Source: Saccharicrinis fermentans DSM 9555 = JCM 21142
Lineage (GTDB): Bacteria > Bacteroidota > Bacteroidia > Bacteroidales > Marinilabiliaceae
Reading direction: 5' to 3'
Length of the DNA: 64,000 nucleotides
Assembly: GCF_000517085.1 (NCBI RefSeq)
Contig: NZ_KI912107.1
Span: 380,425 to 444,424 of the forward strand
Part shown: positions 53,963 to 63,071 of the stretch, in pieces
Layout: each line of letters starts with the position of its first letter
How positions within the stretch are numbered: position 1 is the stretch's first letter
Program-made: the position numbers and the translations under genes
The notes under the pieces: model-generated
Seen by the model: the letters and a program-made list of their open reading frames with translations, nothing else
Database searches by the model: none
Told to the model about the DNA's origin: nothing

Positions 53963-54902
53963 TAATTGTTTATATTGCTATCAGCCTTTAGGTGAAGGAG
54001 ATAAGGACTTTCATTCAAAATGTTCAAGAAAGATATTCGGAACTAAGGAAGCTCCTATATTGGATTATTCTTTGGATCAGATGCATGAATTGGCAAGAAA
54101 GGTAGTTCAAAGCCATGTTACTGTTCCTGGAGTTCAAGCTAAGTTAGCTTTTCATTTCGAGCCTAAAAGAGGGCAAGAGAGCAGATTGACTTTGGTAGGT
54201 GTATGGGGAAATTATATTCTGAAGCCTCCGACGACTCAATTTGCTAATCTACCCGAGAATGAGGATTTAACCATGCATTTGGCCAGTCTTTTTAAGATTA
54301 AAACTGTACCCCATTCACTAATAAGATTAAAGTCAGGAGAACTTGCGTATATCACAAAAAGAATAGATAGAGTAAAGGGAGCAAAATTACCCATGGAAGA
54401 TTTATGCCAATTAAGTGAACGCTTGACAGAGGATAAGTATAAAGGTTCCATGGAACAAGTTGGTAAAGTGATTATGCAATATTCATCCAACCCATTATTC
54501 GACGCTCAAGTATTTTTTGAAGTAGCTTTATTTTCATTCCTAACGGGAAATGCAGATATGCACTTGAAGAACTTTTCGATGATTGATCTAGATAATGGAT
54601 TAACACAACTGGCTCCGGCTTACGACCTATTATCAACAAGGTTAGTCATTCCAGAAAAAGACGATCCGGAGGAGTTAGCCCTAACTATGAATGGTAGAAA
54701 ACGGAAGTTTAGAATTGGTGATTTTCAACAACTAGCAAAGAGCCTAAAGCTAAACCAAAAACAGGTTGATAATATATTTAAGCGATTTAAGAAAGCGATG
54801 CCAACCGTTCTAGATTTTATAAATAATTCCTTCTTGCCTGAAGATAAGAAATTAGAATATAGAGAGTTAATTCAAGTGAGAGCTAGCAGGCTTTTTGCAT
54901 AG
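53955..54902 (+). CDS. hipT: HipT toxin kinase (C-terminal HipA domain)
   Basis: From ATG 53955 the protein has 315 residues. It begins with a small Cys cluster (CLYC at 5-8, Cys23), then the HipA-like kinase: glycine-rich loop SHVTVPGVQAKL, catalytic NADMHLKNFSM with Asp201, and the metal-binding Asp224 in PAYDLLS. Known HipT kinases phosphorylate tryptophanyl-tRNA synthetase and HipA kinases glutamyl-tRNA synthetase; the target here is not shown. All key kinase residues are present, so the toxin should be active and HipS is needed to restrain it. Confidence 0.9.
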   Translation: MNNNCLYCYQPLGEGDKDFHSKCSRKIFGTKEAPILDYSLDQMHELARKVVQSHVTVPGVQAKLAFHFEPKRGQESRLTLVGVWGNYILKPPTTQFANLPENEDLTMHLASLFKIKTVPHSLIRLKSGELAYITKRIDRVKGAKLPMEDLCQLSERLTEDKYKGSMEQVGKVIMQYSSNPLFDAQVFFEVALFSFLTGNADMHLKNFSMIDLDNGLTQLAPAYDLLSTRLVIPEKDDPEELALTMNGRKRKFRIGDFQQLAKSLKLNQKQVDNIFKRFKKAMPTVLDFINNSFLPEDKKLEYRELIQVRASRLFA

Positions 54903-54917
54903 TATTATTTCTAGACA

Positions 54918-55133
54918 ATGAAAAACAATTACTTTTCATGAAAAACAATTATTATTTAGATGTTTTTATGAAAAGTGGTTACAAAATCATGTTAACAACT
55001 TTAAAGGAAGCTGTTTTTAGGAAATGAGTTGTTTTGTATCACTTTGAAATATAGTTATATGTCACTATATACTAAAACTTCCACATCGCTATATACTAAA
55101 TTTGATACATAGGAATATACTAAAAATGCTACA
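54918..55133 (+). other. Iteron-like repeat cluster (possible origin)
   Basis: Two direct repeats ATGAAAAACAATTA (54918-54931 and 54938-54951, period 20) are followed by three 24-bp direct repeats in exact register at 55062-55085, 55086-55109 and 55110-55133, each containing ATATACTAAA and ending in ACA. Regular tandem iterons in an AT-rich region are typical of plasmid or ICE replication origins and of Rep-binding sites. No rep gene is intact nearby, but broken primase genes are within 5 kb. This could be a relic origin or a partition-like site. Confidence 0.5.
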
Positions 55134-55202
55134 GGATTTTTGTTTTGCGGTAATTAATTATGGTTTCTCCTAAAATGTGTAGTGTATATGAGATGCATGG
55201 AT

Positions 55203-55220
55203 TATACCCTATTGGGTATA
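55203..55220. promoter_or_regulatory. Fourth hip-type operator, orphan
   Basis: TATACCCTATTGGGTATA has the same TATACC-N6-GGTATA form as the three operators before hipB, but lies 300 bp after hipT and faces the 3' end of the interrupted DUF4248-like gene. HipB probably binds it; its purpose is open. Confidence 0.75.
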
Positions 55221-55391
55221 AATAGGCCAATATAGTTTATAATTATACCCGTTCGAGTATTGTAAATGAAATTAAAGTCCCTCAAACTCATCCTCATTAA
55301 TACAGAAATGTTCAAGAATAGCCTCTAATTCTTTGTGGGTGAAATAATGTGCTCGTTTATTACGTGTCAAATTATCAAGCTTAGTACTTAA

Positions 55392-57530
55392 CCCATTTTG
55401 AGCGTTTTTAACGAATTTCAGCTTTTTTTCAGGCAAAATCGGTCGTTTTAGGGCAGTTTAATTTTGCAAGTAGCTGGTTATCAGTTGTAGCTTTTTCAAA
55501 AATCCATTTGTAGTACACAGGGGGGTATTGATTTTGAATAAATTAGATAGTTTCTTTGGGGCATGTATTTCAAAGTATCCATGCGCAAAAAATCCAGAAA
55601 CTGGAGTTTACTCTGGTTATTATCGATTGGTTGAGAGCTACCGCAACGAAGACGGTAGGGTATGCCACCGCACCATGGTCAATGCCGGATACTTAGATGA
55701 TTTGAATGCAGATCAATTAGTTATAATACAAAAAGCTTATCACAGAAAAAGGCCGAAAAACTGCAATAACCCTTTGTTCACTTATCAAGAAAGTGACGAT
55801 AGCCTCGTAAATAAGTATGTTGATGAGTTTTACGATATTCTGGTAGCTAAGAAAAAAATTGACATTGTTTCAAAAACAAACAAAAACAACAGGCAAACAA
55901 AGGCAAGGATATTCAAAATATTGATGTCAATAGCATCAAAAATAAAGATGTCCGCGAAATTGGTTCAGAGTGGATGTGCCACCAGGCATTGGAACAACTC
56001 CAGTTTGGAGGCTTTCTTGAAAAACAAGGATGGAGCGACCACGATATAAATCTGGCAAAAACACATCTTATTAGCCGAGCCGTATATCCTGCATCCGAAC
56101 TTAAAACAAGTAAATGGATAAAAGAAAACTCATCGGTATGCGAAATTACGGGAACCGACATAGGAAAAGTTACTAAAGATAAGCTGTATCGGATTTCCAA
56201 TAAATTATATGAAGTAAAAGAAGCTTTGGAAAACCACCTTTCTGTCAGAACCAACGAACTATTCGACATTAAGGACAAAATCGTATTGTACGATCTTACC
56301 AATACTTATTTTGAAGGACGAAAAGAACACAGCAGTATAGCGAAATTTGGCCGGAGCAAGGAGAAACGGAGCGATGCAAAGTTGGTGGTGCTTGCCTTGG
56401 TGATAAATGTAGAAGGATTTATAAAATATTCATCCATACTTGAAGGTAATATGGCCGATTCAAAACACTTGAAGGCATGATCAACAATCTTCGGGTAAAA
56501 ACATCCACATCATCAAAAAAGCATTGGTGGTAATCGATGCGGGGATAGCCACGGATGACAACCTGAAAATGATTGCCTCAAAAGGATATGATTATTTGTG
56601 CGTAAGCCGTGTACACCTTACTAAATACACTATTGATGCAAATGCAAAAACGGTATCAGTTTACGATAATAAAAAACGTAAAATTGAATTGTGCCGGGTT
56701 AAATCAGAAAGAAACAATGATTATTACCTCAAAGTAAAAAGCGAAGCAAAAAAGCTGAAGGAGCGTTCGATGAACGAGCAGTTCCAAGCTAGGTTCGAAG
56801 AAGGACTTCGAAAAATTAACGAAAGCCTGAGCAAAAAGGAGGCGTAAAACGCTTGGATAAAGTTCATGAACGCATAGGTCGGTTAAAGCAGAAATACCCA
56901 TCGATACAAAGATATTATAATATTGAAGTCAATGCCCTTGCGGAAGAAAAAGGTACAAGGGGCAAGAAGACACAAAAGCATCCACTTGCCTCGTCAATAG
57001 AATGGTCTGTAAAAGAAAACATTGAAATCAATGCTCGTAGTGGAATATATTTTCTGCGCACTTCACTTGAAAACTATGATGAAGATGTTTTATGGTAGTT
57101 TTTACAATACCATCCGGGAGATTGAAGCTTCTTTTCGAGTTTTAAAACCGATCTTGATTTACGCCCAACTTATCACAAAACCGATTCAAGTACAATGGCT
57201 CATCTGCACCTTGGGTTGTTGGCATATTGGGTAGTGAATACAATCAGGTATCAACTAAAAAGTAAAGGGATAAACCATGGATGGAAAGAAATCGTCCGCA
57301 TAATGAATACACAAAAGGCGGTTACAACAACTGCTCAAAACGTAGAGGATCAAACTATTTCAATAAGACGTTGCTCTGAGCCTAACGAAAAAGTAAAACA
57401 ATTATATGATGCTCTGAAATACAAATATGCTCCCTTTACCCGAAAAAAATCTGTAGTACACAAAATGAAAATAAAAAAATCGCAAGTGGCTACAAAACAA
57501 GAATCTCCGCCAATTTAGCTGCAATGTGGG
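55392..57530 (+). mobile_element. IS1634-like insertion sequence, decayed, TTAA duplication
   Basis: The ends are CCCATTTTGAGCG (55392) and, read inward, CCCACATTGCAGC (ending 57530). The 4-bp TTAA duplication (55388-55391 and 57531-57534) is confirmed by the small gene it splits, whose frame is restored when the element is removed. Its transposase gene has several frame breaks, so this copy is immobile without help. Confidence 0.85.
55528..57518 (+). pseudogene. IS1634-family transposase with multiple frameshifts
   Basis: Pieces in different frames together give a complete IS4/IS1634-type transposase: NPETGVYSGYYRLVESYRNE (55528 on), then HQALEQLQFGGFLEKQGWSD and IVLYDLTNTYFEGRKEHSSI with the first catalytic Asp (to about 56478), VVIDAGIATDDNLKMIASKG with the second Asp, SKKEA then ERIGRLKQKYPSIQRYYNIE, and AHLHLGLLAYWVVNTIRYQL at the end. 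At least four frame changes (near 55930, 56480, 56846 and 57095) and a stop break it. Confidence 0.9.
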
Positions 57531-57651
57531 TTAATTCATTTGATACTTTAATTTCTTTCCGCAGTAATTGCATGGCTGAAGTTACATTTGAACTTTGAGG
57601 GTAAAGTTTCGCGGCTAAGTCTTGTTTTAATATTGTTAGGGGTAATATCAT

Positions 57652-58084
57652 CGTATTGCGCTTAATATTATTCTACTTCATTTTGTTGGGTGTAAAATTA
57701 TATTATAAATTTTTGCGATAAGTGAGGGCAGGGTCAAGTTTACTTGAATTATGCCGAGCGCAGCAAAAATCATGAAAATAATCTCAAATTGAACTGCTTG
57801 CTACTAGGCCAATATTGGACAGAGCTATGCCAATATTGGTCAAATTGAACTTTCTTGAGTTTTTAGCTCCATAAACTCTACAAATCATCATAAAAGCACA
57901 TAAAATATACTTGCTAATTTCAAGCACTTTTACGTAAGCTCTACACTTATTATTTTCATATGGATGGTGATTTGAGTATTGTAGTCTCAATATTCAGCAA
58001 AGCATTCAAAAAGCACCCTCTTAAATTTTGAAAGCATTTTAAAAGCAATCAAAATATACCCTACAAAATGAGAGAAGCTTTTAA
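57652..58084. other. Intergenic between two insertion sequences
   Basis: About 430 bp with no gene. Stretches rich in AAAGCA words (about 57880-57920 and 58010-58050) are similar in style to 63420-63470, but no clear repeat unit can be defined. No promoter or terminator is supported. Confidence 0.35.
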
Positions 58085-59606
58085 TTCTACTTTAACAGAT
58101 TAAAATGATCACTGAAAAAACGATAATTTAGTATTGTTTTTCTTTCGTAATAAACAGTAAATTAGTATATTGCAATTGAAACAAAGAACAAAACTCAAGT
58201 TTGCAATGGGTAACGGGCGAAAAACTTAAAAAAATATACGAATAATGGTAAAACACTGCTAGCGGTCAACAACCGACTTGAAGTGTATTTATCTGAATTT
58301 CAGCACCATTTTAAAAATAGAACAAAATCCAACTTCGACAAAGCTACTCAATACGTCGAAGGTCTAGCTTTAAGCGATTTGAAAAACATCGAACGCATCA
58401 CTGAGACATTAAACGCAGACTACCATAAGATGCAGCATTTTATCACCGAATCCAATTGGGATGCAAGAGCTGTCATCGACCAAATAGCAAATCAGGTAGA
58501 CCAATCACTCCCAAACCAAAAATTAAAAGGATTACTCATAGACGAAAGCGGATGGGTGAAAAAAGGTGACAAAAGCATTGGTGTTGATCACCAGTATTGC
58601 GGGAACGTTGGGAAGACTGCAAACTCGCAGGTTGCAGTTTTTGGTTGCTTGTGCACGGACAAATATGCAGCGTTGGTCGACACGAGACTGTACCTTCCAA
58701 GGTCATGGTGTACTAACAACGCCAGGTGTGAAACTGCTGGCATCCCCAAAGAGGACAGGGTTTTCAAGACAAAACCGGAGCTGGCTACAGATATTGTGAA
58801 GCACCAACTGGAAATGGGTATCGAGTTCGATTACGTTGGGGGGGATGGACTTTATGGCAATGACCTTGCGTTTACCCGTTCGGTTGAGGATATGGGTTTG
58901 GTGTACATGCTTGACATTCATAGCGATCAAAAAATCCACCTTGAAAAACCAGAACTACATATTCCAGAGCGAAAGAGCAATCGTGGGCGCCCACCCAAAA
59001 GGCCGAAGGCAAGCACCCCATCGGTAAACGCTAACGAATATATAGAAACGCTTACAAACAAGGACTGGAAAAAGCTTGACATTCGTGATTCTGCCAAGGG
59101 AAAGCTGAAGGGATTGTTCCATTTTAAGACAGTTTACATTTGGGATAAGGTTCAGAACATTGTTGAGAAACGGTTGCTGGTCATTTCGAAAAGAAAGACA
59201 AAGCAGGGAGTAGAAATAAAATATTCGTTCACTAACGCAGAACTTGCTCAATACACGCATCAGGCGCTGGCATACATGCAGGCACAACGCTTTTTCATTG
59301 AGCATAGCTTCAAAGAGCAAAAACAGATAGTAGGCTTGGATCAGTTCCAAACCCGCAAATGGCTGTCATGGCATCACCAAGTAGCCCTCAACTTAATGGT
59401 GGGCAGCTTTATGCTGAAAGAAAAACTATTGAATCAAGACGAAGTCCCATTGTTGTCGGCAAGAGACATTATGGATTTTATGGTATACAAATTTTATCGT
59501 GAAATGACCGATGAACGGATGCTGGAAAAACTGCAGCAGCGACATGAAAAGCGACAGCGTGACATAGACCTCTGTTATTCAAAGCAATAAATCTGTTAAA
59601 GTAGAA
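58085..59606 (+). mobile_element. IS701-family insertion sequence, copy 1
   Basis: The element is bounded by the inverted repeat TTCTACTTTAACAGATT at 58085-58101 and its complement at 59590-59606. An intact transposase lies between. The expected 4-bp duplication is not present (TTAA on the left, GTAA on the right). The left outside bases GCTTTTAA also stand outside copy 2, so the true ends may be longer and the right end of this copy may have lost eight bases. Confidence 0.85.
58283..59590 (+). CDS. IS701-family transposase
   Basis: The 435-residue DDE transposase starts with GTG at 58283. It has KGLLIDESGWVKKGDKSIGV with the first Asp, NSQVAVFGCLCTDKYAALVD, FDYVGGDGLYGNDLAFTRSV with the second Asp, and RFFIEHSFKEQKQIVGLDQF carrying the Glu. 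It appears intact. Its last 138 codons match the partial copy at the window end without difference, so transposition or duplication was recent. Confidence 0.93.
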   Translation: MYLSEFQHHFKNRTKSNFDKATQYVEGLALSDLKNIERITETLNADYHKMQHFITESNWDARAVIDQIANQVDQSLPNQKLKGLLIDESGWVKKGDKSIGVDHQYCGNVGKTANSQVAVFGCLCTDKYAALVDTRLYLPRSWCTNNARCETAGIPKEDRVFKTKPELATDIVKHQLEMGIEFDYVGGDGLYGNDLAFTRSVEDMGLVYMLDIHSDQKIHLEKPELHIPERKSNRGRPPKRPKASTPSVNANEYIETLTNKDWKKLDIRDSAKGKLKGLFHFKTVYIWDKVQNIVEKRLLVISKRKTKQGVEIKYSFTNAELAQYTHQALAYMQAQRFFIEHSFKEQKQIVGLDQFQTRKWLSWHHQVALNLMVGSFMLKEKLLNQDEVPLLSARDIMDFMVYKFYREMTDERMLEKLQQRHEKRQRDIDLCYSKQ

Positions 59607-60161
59607 GTAAATATGAAATCAAATAGATGCTTTCAATTTCATCAAGGGCTTTCTTTATTTCAAATCTCTTCAGCTTTTTTTGAGGTATAGCCAGTTTTGG
59701 TTCAAAAGCAACATATTGATTACCTCCTAAAATTCGCAAAGCCTCACGGAAGTCAACATTATGCATCTTTCGAACAAGGGATATTATATCACCTCCTTCA
59801 CCAACACCAAAGTCATACCATAGATTTTTGTTTGCATTTACAGAAAATGAAGGCTTTGATTCATCTCTAAACGGAGATTTAAAAGAGTATTGGCACCCTT
59901 TTATTACCGTTGGCTGTATTCCTTTTTTGATAGAAAATTCACGATATCTATATTTCTTGCTTCTATATAGTGGCTGCAAGAAAAGGACTGTTTTTTCAGT
60001 CTTTGATAAGAAAGCTTCAAAGACAAGGCTTTCGATTTTTTTGAAACCAAGGAGTTTACTGATTGTAAATGACTGTTTCAAAAATGAGAATAACGCAGTA
60101 TTTGGAGTTTTCTTGCAAAGACTATATAATTCATAATTCTTGTTTGTAGTTTATTTGACAT
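59607..60161 (-). pseudogene. CHC2-type primase gene, broken by a MITE and IS701
   Basis: The minus-strand gene starts at ATG 60161-60159 (SNKLQTRIMNY), is interrupted by the 155-bp MITE (59969-60123), continues as EARNIDIVNFLSKK, needs one extra A in the run at about 59928-59933, then reads GIQPTVIKGCQYSFKSPFRD and DESKPSFSVNANKNLWYDFG. This is the zinc-finger-like N-terminal domain of DnaG/CHC2 primases of Bacteroidota mobile elements, here with the zinc Cys residues largely replaced. The 3' end is cut by IS701 at 59606, so the Toprim domain is gone. Confidence 0.8.
59969..60123 (-). mobile_element. 155-bp miniature transposon (MITE), copy B
   Basis: Same 155 bp as copy A at 23741-23895 but reversed, with a few substitutions. 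Ends: AGTGGCTGCAAGAAAA on the left and ...TTGCAAAGACT on the right. It is flanked by the 4-bp duplication ATAT (59965-59968 and 60124-60127). It sits inside the first 15 codons of the CHC2 primase gene and gives that gene a false alternative N-terminus. Confidence 0.92.
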
Positions 60162-60372
60162 GGTGTTTTTTTCAAAACAATCCGGTAAAGTGGTTATTAC
60201 ACTCTAATTCTGTACGATAAACAGGTAATAAAAGTGGTACAGAGTTTTTATTAATGTGGTTTAACATACAAGAAAACCGCTTTATATAACTTCTTAGACC
60301 AGCTAAACAACCAATTTTGTTAGTTGATAATGACGCCATTAACCACTTTGCCGGGTGGAATCAGAAAAAAAA

Positions 60373-60980
60373 CTATCTCGTTTTATCTTCAATAAGTCTA
60401 AACCCTCTCGGACGACCATTTAGATTTTCAAATCGATAAGGGAAAATATCACAATAGTTCTTGACATAATCCTTAAACTTCCGATCTGATATTGCAGAGC
60501 TCTTTTGGTTTGTATCGTTTAAAAAACGATCTCGCATTTCAATAGTGCCAACGCCTAATGGTACTATCATTAAATCAAGATTATCCTCCATCCATTCCGA
60601 AAAAGACTGATTTGTATTTCTAATGAGTTGCTTCATCTGAGAATTGGCTTCATCACAATTAGTGACTCCTTCTTTTAAAAACATTTGAGCGCAGATTAGC
60701 ATAAAGGCATCAAACCGTTGCCACTCTTCCTTGTCCCATCCATTAAAAAAAGGATTTTCATATTCGTCGATTGGCGTGTGGTTTTTATTAAAATACTGTG
60801 CAACTTCAACTTGATATTGTCGCCTAGCAAAAGAACCACTTCCTCCTCTCAAAATATTATTCGTAGTAATGATTATAGTAGGTGAATCTTCGAGCGACAA
60901 TTCCATCTCATCACGATTCTTCCTATTAATATTTCGGAACCCCAGTGTGATAATTGGGAAAAGTTCTTCGAAATTAAAAC
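60373..60980 (-). pseudogene. Primase-helicase (DUF5906/P4-type), C-terminal fragment
   Basis: The frame is open from the IS66 end at 60980 and reads NFEELFPIITLGFRN, then LEDSPTIIITTNNILRGGSG, SFARRQYQVEVAQYFNK and GWDKEEWQRFDAFMLICAQM, ending at 60373. This is the C-terminal half of the D5/P4-type helicase of plasmid and ICE primases: sensor TTN motif, arginine finger region and winged-helix tail. The Walker A part would be beyond the IS66, but is not found on its far side, so the DNA there has been rearranged. Confidence 0.75.
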
Positions 60981-61093
60981 GTAAATATGCGGTCTGCTAC
61001 ATATTGCAAAGTAAAAAAATGCTCCAATCCGGATGTCGATTGGAGCGTTGGAATTCTCTAAGTTTTACTGGAATCTTTTGGAATTAATCGAAA

Positions 61094-62325
61094 TTAGTGG
61101 GTGTTTTTTGGAATATTCTGACAACTATTAGACTTTTTCCAATTGTGCGCCAAAAGATCAGCCAAGTCTAAATCATAATTGCTGTTGTATAACGCAATCT
61201 TAGAAAATACATCCGTAAGCCATTCGCGAAGATTTACATCACTGGCTTTGCAGCATCCCAGTAGTGAGTACATAATTGCTGCATTTTCTGCGGCATCATG
61301 GTTGCCACAAAACAATGCGTATTCAGCCCCCGTTTTGTCTTCTTTTAGACTTTCGGAGAATTTCCTGCGCGCATGAGCCCAACAACCCAGAAGCAAAACG
61401 CCTTTCTTTTGCTCATAGATTGAATATGCCTGATATCCATCGGTTTGAATAGCTCCCTGAAAATCCTTTAATAAAGGAAGTATCACTTTTTGTGCTCGGG
61501 AGCCTTTGTCGTAGTGAAAGAAAACCAAGTTATTCATTACTGATCGAACCATCCACAGATAAGCCTTTTGTGCTTTGTGCTTTTCGTTGCTAATAACCGG
61601 AATGGTACTTTCGTCAACCTGAATATAATCAGATTTTAGAACAATTTCTTTTAAACGTGCATAAAGAGCTCTTAGTAAATCACAGCTTCCTTGAAACCAA
61701 CCATTAATGGTGGATGCGGGTAATTTTATACCTACCATTTTGAACATGGCCATTTGACGATTAAAAGGCTGGTGGAAATAATATTTATTCATCATCAGCT
61801 CGCTCAATAAAGAAGGCCCTGCATTGCTGCGTGGCAAAGGCAATAATGGCATTGAACCAATACGGATAGCTGATGCTTCTTCGGTGTTTTGATCTGTAGC
61901 AATATCCGGTGATACTGATTCTTGCTTTACTGCATATTTAGGACGTTCTATACGACGTACATATACCTCTCCGGGCTTGTGTTCGAGTATTTCTGTTACT
62001 TCTTCGCCAATACGCACCCAGTTATCTTGTTTACCTTCCGGTTCAATAACTTCTACCTCTCGTCTTAGGTGGTCAGGAAGTGGTTGACGAACTGGCCTCT
62101 GCTTGTTTTTTACAGGCTTGCGGCACTCATATTCGATAAGCTCTTTTTCAGCTTTTTCAATGATAGCTTTCTCTTCTGGGACTACCTCTAGTCCGTCCCA
62201 ATCGATCTTTCGTTGATCGGGATCTTCGGCAATATGCTTTTCACTAGAATTGCCAAAAAACTTATGGCGAAACCAAGCAAGCTGGTCGATCAGCTTTTTA
62301 ATTTGCTTCTTTTTGTCACCTCTTT
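61094..62325 (-). CDS. tnpC: IS66 transposase TnpC (start unclear)
   Basis: The frame from GTG 62017 gives 307 residues, but coding clearly continues upstream to about 62325 (KKQIKKLIDQLAWFRHKFFG, NSSEKHIAEDPDQRKIDWDG). No ATG, GTG or TTG start is in that part; a single missing A in the run near 62307-62311 would join it to a GTG start that overlaps tnpB. Domains: leucine-zipper N-terminus, zinc-finger-like region replaced by EVEVIEPEGK, DDE core (DYIQVDESTIPVISNEKHKA, AIQTDGYQAYSIYE, WAHARRKFSESLKE) and C-terminal WLTDVFSKIALYN. Probably expressed by coupling or slightly damaged. Confidence 0.8.
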
Positions 62326-62651
62326 AAGAGCCTTTTTTTAGGCTTCACATTCTTTACAATCAACATTAAATCGTGCCAACTTATAATGTGAGATGTGAGG
62401 CTTTCATCAAATGCAGGAAGTTTGAAAACACCACTATCGAGCTTCTTATGGTATATTACCAACCCGCCGTGTTCTAGATGAAGTATTTTCATGGTGGTCA
62501 GCCTACGGTTGACAAATATAAAAACTTCACCGTCCTGAACATTACGCTTCATCAAGGAGCTTACAATGCCGCTGAGTGTGTAAAAGCTTTTACGCATATC
62601 CACTGGTGTCGGATATAGAAAGTATTTAAGTTTATCGTGTAAATGAAACAT
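62316..62651 (-). CDS. tnpB: IS66 accessory protein TnpB
   Basis: The 111-residue protein matches IS66 Orf2: FLYPTPVDMRKSFYTLSGIV, then GEVFIFVNRRLTTMKILHLE and GGLVIYHKKLDSGVF. It is required for IS66 transposition, though its biochemical role is not established. It starts 5 bp after tnpA ends and its 3' end reaches into the presumed start of tnpC, so the three genes are translationally coupled. Confidence 0.9.
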   Translation of the reverse strand: MFHLHDKLKYFLYPTPVDMRKSFYTLSGIVSSLMKRNVQDGEVFIFVNRRLTTMKILHLEHGGLVIYHKKLDSGVFKLPAFDESLTSHIISWHDLMLIVKNVKPKKRLLKR

Positions 62652-62656
62652 CAGAC

Positions 62657-63001
62657 TTAATCAAATAAGTGAACAATTGTTTTTAATACTTGCGTGTTTA
62701 TATTATCCCTTAGTAGCATCTTGGTGCCATTGGGAAATACAAATTCAATGGGAGCATCATTGTTTAAAATAGGCTTACTCTTGATGATAGATGGACTCGA
62801 TTGGTTATTCGTCGTTAACGGATTACTGTCAAATTCTAGTGGAACAAAGCTATCTGGCTCATGTGCTAATGCCTCTTCCAATTTGTTTCGCCAATAATAA
62901 AAAGTGGAAGGAGCCAAATCTTGGTTGGTACAAAAATCTTTTATGTTCAAACCTGATTCCTGGTAATCCTTATACAAACGCTTAAATGTAGTTAATGTCA
63001 T
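62657..63001 (-). CDS. tnpA: IS66 accessory protein TnpA
   Basis: The 114-residue protein has the IS66 Orf1 helix-turn-helix (FKRLYKDYQESGLNIKDFCT, then LAPSTFYYWRNKLEEA) and a C-terminal strand region (IEFVFPNGTKMLLRD). It is the first gene of the IS66 operon, 70 bp inside the right end. Confidence 0.88.
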   Translation of the reverse strand: MTLTTFKRLYKDYQESGLNIKDFCTNQDLAPSTFYYWRNKLEEALAHEPDSFVPLEFDSNPLTTNNQSSPSIIKSKPILNNDAPIEFVFPNGTKMLLRDNINTQVLKTIVHLFD

Positions 63002-63071
63002 TCTTATTTTTTGCTATCAAAGAAACAGCTCTAGTATGAAGGTCGCAATATGTGAAAGACCGAAGACTTAC

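Larger units (their letters stand above)
55272..57651 (-). pseudogene. DUF4248-like gene interrupted by IS1634
   Basis: The gene runs on the minus strand: start ATG at 57651-57649, N-terminal half to 57531 (LKQDLAAKLYPQSSNVTSAM and QLLRKEIKVSNEL), then the IS1634 insertion, then the C-terminal half 55391-55272 (STKLDNLTRNKRAHYFTHKE to INEDEFEGL). Removing the IS and one TTAA copy restores one continuous 78-residue frame. The product resembles DUF4248 proteins, small genes of Bacteroidota mobile elements often near primase genes. A second, related copy is at 63072-63270. Confidence 0.8.
60981..63071 (-). mobile_element. IS66-family insertion sequence
   Basis: The ends carry inverted repeats starting GTAA and sharing CGGTCT and CATATTGC (60981 inward, and 63071 inward). 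The three standard IS66 genes lie between. The 8-bp flanks (ATTAAAAC and GATTAAAC) are similar but not identical, so the sides may come from different insertions or one has changed. The left flank is a primase-helicase on the minus strand, the right flank a DUF4248-like gene on the plus strand. Confidence 0.85.

Noticed and set aside
55062-55133. CRISPR-like array
   Set aside because: The three 24-bp units are contiguous and have no unique spacers of constant length between them; no cas genes are present. They fit iterons better.
60001-60081. N-terminus of a 161-residue primase-like protein
   Set aside because: These residues are encoded by the 155-bp MITE, as the exact ATAT duplication and copy A at 23741 show.
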